From Carnegiea gigantea (lineage: Eukaryota; Streptophyta; Magnoliopsida; Caryophyllales; Cactaceae): DNA of 64,000 nucleotides. The DNA lies in NCBI GenBank assembly GCA_029747015.1, contig JAKOGI010002233.1, forward strand, positions 2,501 to 66,500, written 5' to 3'. The position numbers and the translations under genes were made by a program. Numbering within the stretch: the stretch's first letter is position 1; each line of letters opens with the position of its first letter. A model generated the notes under the pieces. It saw only the letters and a program-made list of their open reading frames with translations. It ran no database searches and was not told the DNA's origin. Positions 47,599 to 61,076 of this stretch are shown here, in pieces.

Positions 47599-48729
47599 AC
47601 TACAGAGAAGAGCCACACTGGAGGCAAAGACTTCCAAGTGGGAAAAAAATATTAAACATCCAATTTAGGAAAACATATAATACCAGTGGAGACATTAAAT
47701 CCACATTTCATTATTCACTGTAGCTAATACATTATACATTAGACAGACGGAAAAATAAAACATTTGGTACATGTAATCATTTCTTCATAAATTTTATCTT
47801 TAAGGTTGGCTTTACTCCCCGTTGTTTTTAGGGCCCTTGTCAACCAGAAGATGGAATTTTTAACTTGACATTTGATAATTTATTGGAACTACTAATAGGG
47901 AAGTACCTTTTAGCAGTAATTTTTATGTAGGTTTAGAGTAATTGAAATCAAACGAAATTAAAAACGGGCTTGCATATACGAAAAACTTAGCATGGAGCTT
48001 CTGCGCTTGACGTGTGTGGCTTCCTATGTGAATTTTTGGTTGAATTATCTCGTTCTTATTGATTTATATGAGGATTTAAAATGATTAAAGGGTTATTAAT
48101 CTACATAAATTTGCCGCGCTTAGTGTGAGTTATCTAGCAAATACAACCCCCTCAATAAAGATGACTACTGAGTATTTTAGAAATATATCTTAAATAAATA
48201 GTTTTGATCACATTTCAATGTATATATGATGTTATCTACCTATATAAATATATATGACTTTTTAATGATCTGAAATACTTATGTCAAGTTTTTTCATATT
48301 ATTAATGGCTAGAATTTATTGTACTATATGTTATTTTTATTGTTTCTCTCACTCATAATTCATTTTTTGAAACTATCTACCAAACTTTCATCTCGGCCCT
48401 AATAAATATTAATGTGTTATTAATTACTATAGCAATTAATAGATTCATAAGATGGTTAATATATATACATAATCATTGAATAAGTTTTGAAAGAGAAAAT
48501 ATATATAAGCATTTTGCATTTATAAATGTAAAAATAGTGCATATGCAAAAATTTTAAAATCAATTAATAAAATGAATTCAAATAGTAGCTTTTCTTTTAA
48601 AAAATGAATTTAAATAATAAAGAGATATATACAATTATTTTTGAGATAAATACTTAATACTATTGAGATAGGTACCAACACATGTTGATTTGACACTTGT
48701 TTTTCTTAAATAAGGTCTTATGCTTAGAG

Positions 48730-48832
48730 CTTGTAAATAGAGAAAATATGTTATGGGAGAACTCTACCTCTTATTGGGCTAACACTAGTTCGATTCCAAT
48801 GAAATAGAGGATCAAAGATAAAAAAAAAAAAT
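48730..48832 (+). mobile_element. Candidate tRNA-derived SINE
   Basis: TTATGGGAGAACTCTACCTC (A-box-like) is followed about 30 bp later by AGTTCGATTCC (48787-48797), a good B-box, and then an A-rich tail (48820-48831). Target duplication not found. Confidence 0.4.
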
Positions 48833-49576
48833 ACTATTAAAATTGGTATATTGTTGTAACTAAAACTTACAATAAGATCACTAATTTATAATTTAGATGA
48901 GAATATCTCTATCCATTTTAAAAATTTACATTTTTTTTTCCAATTTAGCTCTTATAGTGCGTTAGGAAAAACAAATTTAACTCAATCATTTTATTGTAAT
49001 ATAACCATGTATAACAACATTTGAACTTCGTTCTCCTTTTTCTTTTGAAACCTTATGCCTTTTTTTTTTTTTTAAATACTGTCGAAGCTATCACTGACCA
49101 AAAGTTAATTTTTTTATTATTCTCGTCTTTGACATTGTTTTCTTCTTTGATATATTGTCTTTTTTTTCCCCATTTTCGAGAGTCACTTTATTCTTTTTTT
49201 TTCATGGATAGTAATACCTCTTGCAATTTGAGGTGTTATAAGTAGTCTTATTTTTTTGTCCGTAACGTTGATTTGGATAGCATTATCAATTGTTTGTTTT
49301 ATGAGACATCAACATCAATATGTCGATGTTAAATCTCAATGTAATCTATCATAATGAATAAAACTTTATAGAAAATATTATACAAAATTTACTGATTAGA
49401 TAGCCTTGGTGTAGGTTGTCTCATGAAACATCGAAGAGGAAGGTTCACAAGCATAATGATCAATTTTCTTGATCGAAATTTGTTTTGCTAGTTTAATTAT
49501 GTATTCGTTAGATTGTGATCTAGTGTATTTCATCAGACTCTCAATTAGTAGCTTTATATTTTCTATTTCAAAGACA

Positions 49577-49761
49577 AATGTAACATTTATACAATATGTT
49601 AAATAATTATTTTTACAGACTTTGTACATCGGACGCGGTAATGTAAACCTTGTCTGATTAATGTTATGTTGAAGACATTTCTATAATATGTTAAATAATT
49701 ATTTTTATGAACTTTGTACATGGAATGAGGTAATGTAAACCTTGTTTGATTAATATTATAT
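49577..49761. repeat. Tandem duplication, ~88-bp period
   Basis: ATATGTTAAATAATTATTTT...ACTTTGTACAT...GGTAATGTAAACCTTGTNTG occurs twice in succession (about 49594-49680 and 49685-49767). Adjacent minus-strand frames repeat the same peptide wording. Confidence 0.8.
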
Positions 49762-50842
49762 TGAAATACTGAGTTCTTTCTATTATATTTTGAGTAGGCC
49801 AATGAGGTTCTTATGCATATCTTTCTTGAATTGTCATGCATTCATATTTTAAAACCTGACTTATTTGTATTGATTTTTACTCCCCTTAACTTTTCATAAG
49901 ATAACATATAACATGCAAACACTTCAACCTTCATTTTTGTGATTTTTAAATTAGAAATAATTTAGGGATAAAATAAAGGAATCTTATGAAAGATCACAAT
50001 AATATAAGAAAAGAAAAAAAATAGAAAAAGCTAAATTTGAAATACTAATGATATTTAATGTTGTGAAAATATGAAATATATGTTCTGAATAAAGAATTTT
50101 AATCTAACTTATCTGAATTAGCCATTAGAGTATAAAGAAAAAATTTGTAAGGCCTACTAACTATTAAGTATTTATCTTGCTAAGTTGCTTACTTTTTTCT
50201 AGTTTACACTTATTTTGATAATATTTTTTATTTTTCCTTTAATTATTTCTAATTTCAAAATTTTAGTGGTGAAGGGCATTTTTGTAATGCAAGTGTTAAA
50301 TGTTATTTTGTAAAATGTAGAAGGGAAGTAAAGAATAATACAAATTGTTAGCGATAAAAGTATTAATACATGATAGTTCAAGGGAGTCGGTGTAAAAATA
50401 TCGTGGAAAAGCATACACAGCCTTTAGTTTATGAATTTTATTTCTTCTGTTAGAAACTAAGTTCCTAAAAACGGGATATTTTCAATGTAATTAATTTGTA
50501 AGAAAAAATCTTCTCTATGAATATTTCCTACATACTAACATAACATTATCCTCTTAAGGGTTTATGAATCTTAAATTAGTCATTTAATGTATTTAAAAAT
50601 GTAGTGACAATCAAATTATTTCTTCTTTGACTGATTCATGTGTTATAAGTAAATCAATTTGCAAGGAATTACCATTTAAACAATCGAACATACAAGATAA
50701 AGAATGATGCACTAAGAAGAACTACATGGCACAAGACAACATGTGGCGGTAAGAAATTGAAACATGACAATTAATCATGCAATAACTTCTGCAACTTCTG
50801 CACTTATCATAACGAAAATAATAAGACCTTGTAACAAGAAAG

Positions 50843-50844
<2 letters not shown>

Positions 50845-50879
<35 letters not shown>
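50845..50879. repeat. (AT)n microsatellite
   Basis: 35 bp of AT dinucleotide. Confidence 0.95.
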
Positions 50880-50881
<2 letters not shown>

Positions 50882-50908
50882 TGGGAAGGCATATTTCGAA
50901 GAACATAC

Positions 50909-50988
50909 CAGAATTTGCTCTTGTCATCAGCCGTTTCAAAATTGAGATGGACGACAAGTAGCAACAAATACAAGAAAGTAAAAATCAT
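50909..50988 (-). pseudogene. Possible first exon encoding a signal peptide
   Basis: The minus strand reads MIFTFLYLLLLVVHLNFETA then DDKSKFW, ending at a GTATGT donor (50903-50908). The form (short start, hydrophobic core, polar end, donor) suits exon 1 of a secreted protein. A further hydrophobic stretch (FLLQGLIIFVMISAEVAEVI) lies beyond the (AT)n tract at about 50775-50845. I find no convincing later exon, so this is a weak call. Confidence 0.22.
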
Positions 50989-52102
50989 TTTCTCTAATTT
51001 ACCGACAAACGCTATGGGTCGACGACTGGCAAGTCCAAGACCGAGGGGACAGTTTTTGGGCGGTAGCCGCCGATCGAACTCTGACCGTTGGATTGGTGGG
51101 AGGCGAAATTAAAAACCACAACAAATCTAGTCGTTGATGGTCCTCCTGGGATTCCTTGCAGCTTTGTGTAAAGAAAATGCAAGCTAGCAATCCCAACCAC
51201 TGATTTCCTTTCCATCTCCTCTTTCTGTCTAATACGCTCTATTTTGGTTTTATTTAATAAAGTGATGATACATATCTTATTATAAGATATTTTTAAATAT
51301 CTTGTCTTAACTCAAATTAATATATTTTATAATTTAAAATCATCAAATTTTTTATAATTAAAACTATTATGAGTTATAAAGCTTTAATACTCGTCGATTA
51401 TGCTAATAAATACAGATTGACCTCTTAATTATATCAGCCCCATCCGCAAAGGCATGTAATACGGGTAATTTTATAAATGTGAAAGATTGTGCATAAAATG
51501 ATAATTTTATACAATTTATAAGTTTTGTCATTCTTTCACTTCTCAATGATATTATTTTTTTTTCTAATTTAATATGTGTAATATATATTTTAAGGAAAAA
51601 AAAAGACACTTAAAAAATATCTTGTAACAAGACACTTATTATTTTGCTATTTAATATGCCGGTGGAGCCCGACATCTTCTTCTAAAGCTAGCAGAACCAT
51701 TGAGTCTTAGTAATGACCTCATGTGTAAGGAACTGATGAGGGCTGCACAAATTTTGTTTATTATATGTCTTCTCTTTTTATTTATTTATTTATGAATTTA
51801 TTCTTTGTACCCGATTATATGGTTGTCATCATCCCAAAAAAAAAGCAGCACAGGATTGTTAGAAGTAATTTATTATTAATTAGTGTTGTTAAGTGTTAAT
51901 CCCCATTAATAATGGCTAAAATTGTGAGTGAAAAATATAACATGTGCTAATTAGTACTAATTGATACTGATCAGTGTTAATGATACTGATCAATACTTAT
52001 AATAAGTTTAAAAGGGCATGTCGTAAGTGTCTTTCCAATAATTTGAAGAAAGGCTTCACATTGTTTAATTTGGTGATATATAAGTGGCTTGCCATTTGCC
52101 AT

Positions 52103-52693
52103 TAGAGTTGGGTAATAAGTCGTGTCGGATCGGGTTCGTGTTCGTATCGAACTTAAACGGGTTGAGAATTCCTTAACTTGAACCTAACCCGTTTATTAAA
52201 CGGATTGAAAAATCTTGACCTGTACCCATTTAATTTTTAAACGAGTTGACCCGCTTAACCCGTTTAAGATAGACAAGTCAAGTTCAGTTGCTTAATTGAC
52301 TATTTAAGTATTTAATATTTTCAACTAATACGCAATTACAGTGTTAAAAATTAAGTTTACATATCACATTAAATAATTACTCTTTGAAATTTTCCAGATT
52401 CGTCATAATTCACAATTTCTAAAAATTTTTATATATTTAATTATCTAATAAAAAGTAAATGGATAAATAAAAAATGAAAAAATGAGTTGATTTATTTAAC
52501 TTATTTAATTAAACAGGTTAAATAGATACTTTTTCGTGTCGAGAATCTCGACCTGAACCTAACCCATTTAATTAAACGGGTTGAACGTGTCAACCCATTT
52601 AATTAAACGAGTCGAAAATTTATACCCAAACCTACTTAACTTCGTGTCAGTTTCGGATCGGTAATCATGTCGGGTCAACTTTTCCTAACTCTA
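52103..52693. mobile_element. hAT-type MITE, 591 bp
   Basis: Ends are TAGAGTTGGG and, inverted, TAGAGTTAGG (9 of 10 identical). They are flanked by a perfect 8-bp duplication TTTGCCAT (52095-52102 and 52694-52701), the hAT signature. The interior has no coding capacity but many copies of AACGGGTT/AACCCGTTTAATT in both orientations, for example TTTAATTAAACGGGTT near 52570. Confidence 0.9.
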
Positions 52694-52701
52694 TTTGCCA
52701 T

Positions 52702-55700
52702 AACTAGTTTAGGTTCTTATGGAGCCTTTTCTATTAGTTTTTGCTTTCTTATATGATTTTCACTATTCATTTCTTTGTATTAATTTATTAGAAGATGATA
52801 ATATAGTATACTTTGAGGGTATTGGACAATAATAATATCAATTTTGAACTTGAACATTCATGCACAGTACTATTAGCATATTTACTATTTATATGCCAAG
52901 ACCGAGCTTCAATGTATTTTTATCGATTTAATCAAACAATTTTACAATGGTGTATAATCTATATGTTTAAAATTTAATAATTTTTAAGTGTATACATTTG
53001 CATATATTGCATTCACATAACCTATTATAACATTTGTATATAAACAGTAAATCGGCCCATCGTATGATACATAAGAATTCAAATTTAGAGCTGGAAATAT
53101 TATTATCAAATATCTCTAAAACGCACGACGGTGTCCAAAATTCCTAATTTATTCTACGGAAAACAAAAATTTCTTTGAATTAGTTTAAGGTAAGGGATGA
53201 GATATAGAGGGCACTGCACCTTGTCATAGGGGATGGTAGGACTGCAAAGCATGAGATAAAAGATGTCATGATTGAGTAAATCCTAAGGCCTCATGTGCGT
53301 AGAACAATGGAAGGAATGCAGAGGGCCACAAAGTATACACATGAGGTCCGACTCCGAAGAGTAACAACTTCCCCATCTACATCAAGCTTTGTGGCAAAAA
53401 AGCATAGGTTCATAGTTCTAAGCCTGATGCTTGATCCTATTTTGCTAATGTTAAGCCCCAAATAAAAAAATATTTTGCTAATATTAACATTAAATGTCGA
53501 CTTGATCAAGTTGAAGGTCGATGTAAGTTGAGAGTCAAGTCATGAGTGTTACTACTCTTGCCCTCATTCTGACCCTACAAGCACCCTCAAATAATCATGT
53601 CACACCAGAACCCTCAAACCCTACCTGATTCGATGATTCCAATATATAAATTTTGATTTTTGTACCATAAATCTATAATTTTTTGAACTCCAGTTCCACT
53701 AAATAAAATAGTTATTCTTAAATTCTATATATATTCTAATTGACAAACCTTTATATATGATTCAATTCACAAAATCAAGAACTCTACTTAAGTAGCGAAT
53801 GGTTACCATTTAGCCATACAAAATCATTTAACTCATAATGAAATCAATAACACAACAAAATAAGCACAACAAACATATCAACAAGCTAACAATTTCGGAC
53901 AAAAATCATTTAATTTCATAGCAGGATAAAAACTCCTACTTAAATTTCTTCTATTATGCAATAAATTTGCCCTAAATTTTTGTTATCCTCAGTCATTAAG
54001 AAATTTCTTAACTATAGGATCATAGTAGTGTCCATTCCCAAGATCAAGTCAAAGATTTAAAAATTTAAAGAATTTGGATCAATCATCCAATCTTCTAAGG
54101 GTCAAACCAAAGGGTCAAAACCTCACTATCACAATATGCATCTTTTATAATGCCCATTATAACAACATTAGTAAAAATTGATGGGATAGAGCACCTCGAC
54201 AACACCACATAAAATAGTTGCATGAGGTCTGGCTTAATGCAACGATTTTTCAAACTTGTTGCCATTGCCCAGCTATTGCCACAGTTTATTTTCTTAAAAA
54301 AAAAGAGCTTTGAAACACGTTTAAGCCTTTCTCCTCTTTTTCCTTTGTTGGAAAACAAAATTTGAAGCCCTCATCATTCACCCCCTTCTCTCTAAACCAT
54401 GGCCTCTCCACTAGCCTCGTCACATCTTCGCCGCCACCTTTACCACTGAGGGATGTGACGGAGACTACCGTGGGATGGCTAATAAGGTCGAATTCCTACA
54501 AAGTTGTAGGCAGAGGGAAGGAGAGAAGGCGCGAAGGACTGATAAGCGCAGAGGAGTAGAGGCTCAACCTCTGTTCAACCAAGGCATAGCGGTGAGCCAT
54601 GGTGGTTAGTGAGCGGTAATGATGTGGGCGATAATGCAGAGGAAGAAAGAAGACGAGGCAAATGAAGAAATCAAAGCAAGGTGAGAGGAATTTGAAATTT
54701 TGGGTGGTCTAAAGGGTAAATTCCAATTCTACTTTGAGGATTCATCAAATTGAGGTAGGTTAACCCTAATTATTTAGGAGGAGAATAAGGTAGGCTAACC
54801 CTTTCAAAGTTTTTGATTATTAGCTACCTATGGAATTTTTTTGGTGTTTAGATGTTTGATTTCTGAAATTTTGGGCGGTCTAACTGCCGAATTCAAGTTT
54901 CACCTTGATGATTTCAGCAAATTTAGGTAGGCTGTTGCTTGGTCCTGAAATATCCTATTTGACACCCTTATTTACCAGACTTTTGCGCGTAATAAGTTAT
55001 AATTCTAGAATTTTTATTTGATTTTTGATTTTTTTTGTAGGAAATAATGTTGATTGAGAAGTTAACAGAAATTAAGTTTATAATGGTGCTAATTGAGAGG
55101 ACGCTCTGTTTTAGGAGACGATACAAGGTGCCCAAGTGTGATAAAGCAATGAAGGAGAAAGAAAGCAGAGGAAAATTGAAGAGTGCAAATCACGGAGGCC
55201 CACCAAAGCTGCCAGTGGCCAAGCCCCCCGTATGGCAAACCCTGCGACATTCAAGAAAGTGAGGGCCACAAGAGCCGGGCCCACAGCCAGACGTGCCCAT
55301 GACCACATCCTCTGCCTATCCCACCCCCTTTCTCAGCCTACTCCATCGCGAACGCCCGTTGCAACTCCAACCGTCATGGCCCATTTGTCGATTCAAGTAC
55401 TATTTAAGAAAAGTTTTTGGGTGGTTTTGGGAGGAGCTTTTCGGAGATTTTTAGAGCTAGGTTTTAGGATTTTAGGTTAGTCTCAAAAAATCCCATTAGC
55501 AGGAATAAATTAGACTAAGGGCTTGACCTTTTTTTGTAATAAAATATAACTGTAAGCTGTAAGAAATGAGAAGAGTTGTAAGAAATTATAAGGAGATATA
55601 AGAATTATAAAGATGCTCTAAAATGATGTTGGAAGCTGTAAGAAGCTGTAATAAATGAAATGCTTTTATCACCTATAGTTTGACTATTTTCATATATTTT

Positions 55701-56008
55701 CATGTCAAAATTCAAATATGAATGTAATTTTTGTATTATAATTTTAAAATAATATATTATCTCTATAATGGCATATATAATTCATGCTGAAACTCAAATA
55801 TAATTGACATTATTAAATATTATTTTTATGTTTATAGAAATATTATGTTCATAAATAAATATGAGAAAAAACAAAATGACATGTTGAATGTTATAAAAAA
55901 ATATGTGAGGAGATGCACGAAGATGCAACAAAATACAAGAGGTTGTAAGAATTTTATTAAAGTTATAACGAGTTGTAAGAAGCTATAAGAAGATGCAAGT
56001 TGTTGCTT
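52702..56008. other. Intergenic spacer
   Basis: No supported gene. 54400-54700 and 55180-55420 are GC-richer with short frames (54362-54559, 55047-55262, 55232-55480) but no recognisable product. The minus frame 53291-53509 is also unsupported. Confidence 0.5.
54690..54945. repeat. Diverged tandem duplication, ~170-bp period
   Basis: GAAATTTTGGGTGGTCTAA (about 54696) and GAAATTTTGGGCGGTCTAA (about 54866) each start a copy. Both end in CAAATT.AGGTAGG. Confidence 0.7.
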
Positions 56009-57497
56009 CATTACAAGAATCCGTGTAAATAGAGACCGAAAACTAAAACAATCTCTAATTAAATTTGGAGATCGAATTCAGAGACTGAAAATGTTGGTAT
56101 CAAATTGAAATCAATTCATAGACCGAAATTAATATGCTGTCTCCACTTGAGACCAACACAATTTTCAGTCTCATATTTTAGAGACCAAATGAGAATTAGA
56201 GACCATCAAAAAAATTTTGGTCTCAGAGTTAGATACTAATTCCAAAATTGGTTTTCATCAGAGACCAAAGAGATTTTTGGTCTCAGATTTAGGAACCAAA
56301 CTCCTAACATGGTTTTCATTAGAGACCAAAATAAATTTCGGTCTCGAATTTTTTAGACCAAACTTCTAGAAGGGGTTTCACTTAGAGACCAAAAATCCCG
56401 GTCTTTAAGTTTGGCAAAAATTCAAGTTTCTTCATTTGCCCGAACGCAGGATTTCTTCTCCTTGCTCTCGCTGCCTTCAATTCGCTCTCAGCCTCTCACT
56501 GTCTTCTAGATCTCCTCACCTTGCTCCCCGTTCCATCTCATCTCTTCTGGGCTGTTGCCTGCGGTTCTGCTGTTCTCTTCACTTCCGTCCTCAGCCAGTA
56601 CGCACCACCAGCGCTGGCGAGAAGGAGTCTCTACTTGCTGCTTCAGACGCCTCAAAAAGCACCAAGGTATTAACACTCATATCCCCTCTTCTGTTGGTTC
56701 GTTCTCAACGTAGATTGTGTCTTTGTTTTTCTCTTCAATTTGAGGTCTTGTTTGCTGCCAATTTGTGATTTCGTTTGCTGTTTCTTCCTTCTTATGGGTC
56801 TTGTTTGCTATTAATGGCAGTGCCGATTTGAGGTTTCTAGGGTTGCGTGTGGCATTGTTTTTGCCACTAGATCTCTTAATATGTGAATGCAACTGGGTTT
56901 GGCTTCGTTGGTGAGGGATTTGCTAGCAGTTGAACTCTTTCATGAGTATGCACACCGTGTGTTTGTAAAAATGCCTAAGCGACGAGGTTTTGGAAGGTTA
57001 AGAAGGCATGTCACAACTGCTAGAAATGTATGCGAGAAGTTTATCTTAACATAAGTTCGAATTATGTAGACAATCCAGTGGAACCAGACAGTGATTTCAC
57101 ATAGTATATCTGTATTTTTTCCCAAATGGTGATGTTTTTCACATGTCCCAAGTCTTAAAAGCACCATTGCTTCTAGTTCTACTCTTAACTTGATGTACTT
57201 TTGCTGGAAGGCCATGCTTTGTTTTACTTAGGCTACAACATGATAAATGATGTCATACTGTCAGACCTGTTTTTAACTTCATTCATTATTATACGAGTGA
57301 CATTGTGAGGTCATATGCTGGTTGCTGGAGCGGCTGTGACCTTTGAAGTGCAAAGAAGTGCAAAGTCATAAGCACAAAAGGAGGAAAAACAGAACCAAGA
57401 ACTGGAGGTAATGTAAAGAATCACTGCCTTGAAGTCATTCTTGATGTCAATGTTGTTTGCATCAGTTATCATTTCATATGATTCAGAACTTAATTTT
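56009..57497 (+). mobile_element. CACTA-4: left part of a relative of CACTA-3, cut by an LTR element
   Basis: Begins CATTACAAGAATCCG, the CACTA-3 terminus with CACTA changed to CATTA. A subterminal GAGACC/GGTCTC-type array follows (56028-56410), then a GC-rich leader exon, then intron sequence alignable to CACTA-3 (GGTTTCTAGGGTTGCGTGTG, ATGCACACCGTGTGTTTG). At 57498 it is interrupted by the Athila/Tat-like element. The right end must lie beyond the window. Confidence 0.8.
56430..56666 (+). other. Predicted GC-rich leader exon of CACTA-4
   Basis: C/T-rich island after the subterminal array, ending ACCAAG|GTATTAAC (56666/56667). Equivalent to 41646-41935 in CACTA-3. The frame 56436-56768 runs past the donor and is not called. 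Confidence 0.45.
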
Positions 57498-59876
57498 TGT
57501 AAAACTTGTCGAGAGCTACAAATTTAACCACTACTTCGGTTATTAAAACACTTTTTATAGCATAGGGAAGTAGGGATCGATCCACGAGGAAGGATTGTTG
57601 TAAAGAGGCTAGCTTAATCCTAAATGATTTTACTAATCCAATTTCATAGGTTTAATTTTAATAATTCTAGAATAATTAAAATCTAATGGATAAAAATCTG
57701 GAAAAATGCCCAATGATGCTCCTAAATAATATAGATCATATTCTGGAAATAAAATAGTAAAAAGATTCCCTAAATAATTTATAAAAATAAAATCAGAATA
57801 ATAACTGAAATTCTAATTAAAATTCAAAACAGCAATTAATAATTAGAGAAATAAATATTAAAATTATCAAACAGTAACCTAAAATATTATACTTCAGGTC
57901 TACGAGCTTATAAACTCTAAATTGTATCTACTTTATTTCAGAAAAATCAGATCAGAAAATTAGCACAGAATATTTAGCAGAATAATAAATCTAAATTAGA
58001 AATAAAATAATCAGCATAAATATAAATACGAAAATAATCAAGAAAATTACCCTAATTCTAGGACACAATTTTCTGGACTTAAAAATACCTAATAGTCGTG
58101 AATTAAAATTAAAAATCGAAATTTTCAGAATTAATCACCTAAAAACCTGCACATATCACTTTCACAAAATAATTCTGAAAAATTATCAAATAACTTCCAA
58201 AAATCACGAAATTAAATATGGGCAGACTAGGACACTCTATAAACCCTAGGAACTTATAAAAATCGAAAAAGAACAAGAATAACTATTTTAGTCTAATTTC
58301 TAAGAAACCGGTAATTAGATACTAAAACTGAATATAAATCAATCTAAAATTATAACCACTCTAAAAATCAAAATCTAAGCTATCTAAAATTACCTAGACA
58401 CTCCTAAAAGACTATACTTTTGGGGGGGTCGATTGAAATTATATTGAAGCTAATAAAAATAAAACAAAAATTAACAAACTAATCAAATTAACTTTAAGCA
58501 ACAAATAATGATCAAAAGTTATCAAATTTATGAAGAATACTTAGTATAATCTCAATCCACCATGCAAATTAATATTTATCATCAACACACAAGTTAATTT
58601 CATTCATGAGTTAAACTGTAGAAGACATCCACCAGCGGTTCTTCCCCGTTTTTCCTTAGATTCTAGTTTACTTAGGTCCAGCCCTAATATAAACCCTACT
58701 AGTTTTGATAACCCTCACACCAGCGCAAGAATTTAATCAAACTAGAGCATTAAGAATTAGAAAAACATTATTTAACACTTTGTAATCAATTTACCAGCAA
58801 ATCGATTTAACAAAGATCTAAAGCGATTACCTAATTAAAAGAGATGGATTTGAGCCATCCATGATTAATTAGGGTGATACCTAAGCCTAAAAGATTATAA
58901 TTTTTACGTATTATAATCTTTTAAACTATCAATCGAAATTGTATTTAATCAACTAGCATACATTCTAATCGATTCAACACAGATTTCATAAATGATGAAC
59001 GCTAAGCGCTAAAGAATCATGAATAGAAATCAACTAGGCATTAAAGCACAAAACTTGTTTCAAAATAATTAATTTAGCATGGTTTCAAGAAGATTATACT
59101 AAGCATAGGGAAATTACTCACACATATTAAAAAAAAAATTACACAATTCATCCAAATACTTCATGTTTAATAAATAACTAAACACAAAATAAAAAAAACA
59201 AAGCAAAAATAAAAAGAAACAAGAACAATACTACTTTGCTTGGTGGAAGATGATGATGTTGTTAGAAGATGATGATGAATGGTGATGAAAGGGGCGTGAT
59301 GGAGGGGATGTAAGATGATGGTGAGTGAGGTTATGGCTAGGCGTTGGATGTGCGTGGAGGAGGAAGAAGATGGGGCTGCGTGGTCTATGGAGAGGGATGA
59401 TGATGGGTGTTAGGTGAGATGGAAGAAGGGTTAGGCATGTGATGGGGTATGAAGAAGAAGGATTGAGTATGGGGGATGAGAAGGGGTGGCAGCCGTGGGA
59501 TATGGTGAAGAGTTGAGAGATGATTAATGTGATGGTGATGGTGATATATATAGGGAGGAAAGGAGGGGGATTAGGGTTAGTAATTAGGGTTTTCTTCTTC
59601 CTTAGATTTCTTCTCCTCCAAGACTTTTGTTTTCTTCCAACTCTTGAAACCCTAGCCCAATTAAATAATTATGGAAATAATATCTTCCATAAATTATTTA
59701 TTGGACCGTCTTTTCAGCAAATCGTGTAAAATCAGAGTTTCGACGTCTTGTCTTCTCATTTTTATTTTATTAATGCCTAACCTGGAAAATATATAAAATA
59801 AAGTAAATTAGATGCAATAATGTGTAACATACAGTCAAAATAATTAATAAAACGATGCATGATTTTTGGCTTAACA
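57498..59876 (-). repeat. 3' LTR (left), 2,379 bp
   Basis: Begins TGTAAAACTTGTCG and ends TTTTTGGCTTAACA. Same family as the solo LTR at 4033-5939. Confidence 0.9.
59544..59551 (-). promoter_or_regulatory. TATA box in the LTR
   Basis: Minus-strand CTATATATATCACC, about 325 bp from the outer U3 edge. Plausible RNA start about 30 bases further in the minus direction. The corresponding box in the right LTR is outside the window. Confidence 0.45.
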
Positions 59877-59893
59877 AATTCCCCCACACTTAG
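59877..59893 (-). promoter_or_regulatory. Polypurine tract
   Basis: Minus-strand CTAAGTGTGGGGGAATT ends exactly at the start of the 3' LTR (TGTTAAGCC). Confidence 0.8.
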
Positions 59894-61076
59894 ACTTTGG
59901 ACGTCCTCGTGCAAAGAAATCTTAGACTCGACCTAAAACTTATCCTTCTTTTTCTTATAAAATCATGCATATTTATGATATTCATACTAGGTCAGGGCTT
60001 GCTTAAGAAAAATAATGTTATTGAATCAAGTAGTCACTCCTTCAATAAGTGAATACCTATTAGACATCCAACTATCCTTAGAGAGTTTATTCATCAACCT
60101 CACAACATTTTCATAATGAAGTAATAAGATCAATAATTATCCATTTCTTTTTTGATTATGCATATACCAATTAAGAGGTCGAGAAAGAATTTAAGATGAA
60201 AAAATTTAGGCATGGTCAGCTATAGAGACAATTGAACTAGGTAGAATAGCTTTATTAAATTTTGTCCTAAACTTGCCTTGTATTTATTTTCCTCTTCTTC
60301 TTTTGTTCAAACTCCACTTGCGCACATATTCGAGGCCCATATAGGGTCTTAGAAATTAAACACTTCCTGTCTCCCACTCACCCGAATAAAGGTGCTGGAG
60401 CAAATAATTCATTCTCATCTTATTATTTCTTCATTTTATTGGCTCACTAGTATGGGAAGCAAGCTTTCCAGTGGCAGTATTGCCTCAAAGGGTAGTACCC
60501 AGTAGCGCATGCCTCAAAGGAGTACTTGTCATTCCCAATTTTGACTATCTCTTTTTCTTTCTTTCTTTGTGTAAAAAATAGACAAGTAAAATCACAATTT
60601 TAATGAATTATTCAACTAATTCAATAGTCTAGGAGATGAGCCAGGTCATTTGATTACCTTTGAATCGGATATATTACATGACCAAATAAGATGGATAATC
60701 AAGAGAGTTACTCATTAAAAAGATGTATGAGGATCAACTCAAACTTCTCTAAAGGATAACTATTATGCCTAGAAGTCTTCACTTATGAAAGAACAAACTG
60801 CAAAATAGCTAATAAATAAAATTGTTTTCTAAACAAGCAAGTCTAGTATAAACTCACATCATGCATTATTTATAAGAAAAGAATTTTTTTTTTAAGAATA
60901 AAAACTGCAGGAATTAAATGCAGGATGCAACCCCCACACTTAATTCATGCATTGTCCCTAATACATGCAAACAGATAGAAATAATGAAAAATAAAAGCAA
61001 AATTAAATAGGTACTTCCCTAAAAACATTGAATTACCTCCCAACCAGCGCCTTTGTTTATAGTCGTTGGCTCGACT
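59894..61076. other. Non-coding interior, pol missing
   Basis: No coding pattern. Directly downstream of the protease stop the minus strand reads GGCGCTGGTTGGGAGGTAA, wording I associate with the distal part of Gypsy elements of this kind. This suggests a deletion that joined the protease end to the 3' region. Confidence 0.55.

Larger units (their letters stand above)
47599..52102. other. AT-rich intergenic spacer
   Basis: No convincing gene. Short repeats, a SINE candidate and a possible signal-peptide exon are listed separately. Confidence 0.5.

Noticed and set aside
55047..55480. Overlapping frames in a GC-richer patch
   Set aside because: Three frames open on both strands, no domain or splice support; composition effect.
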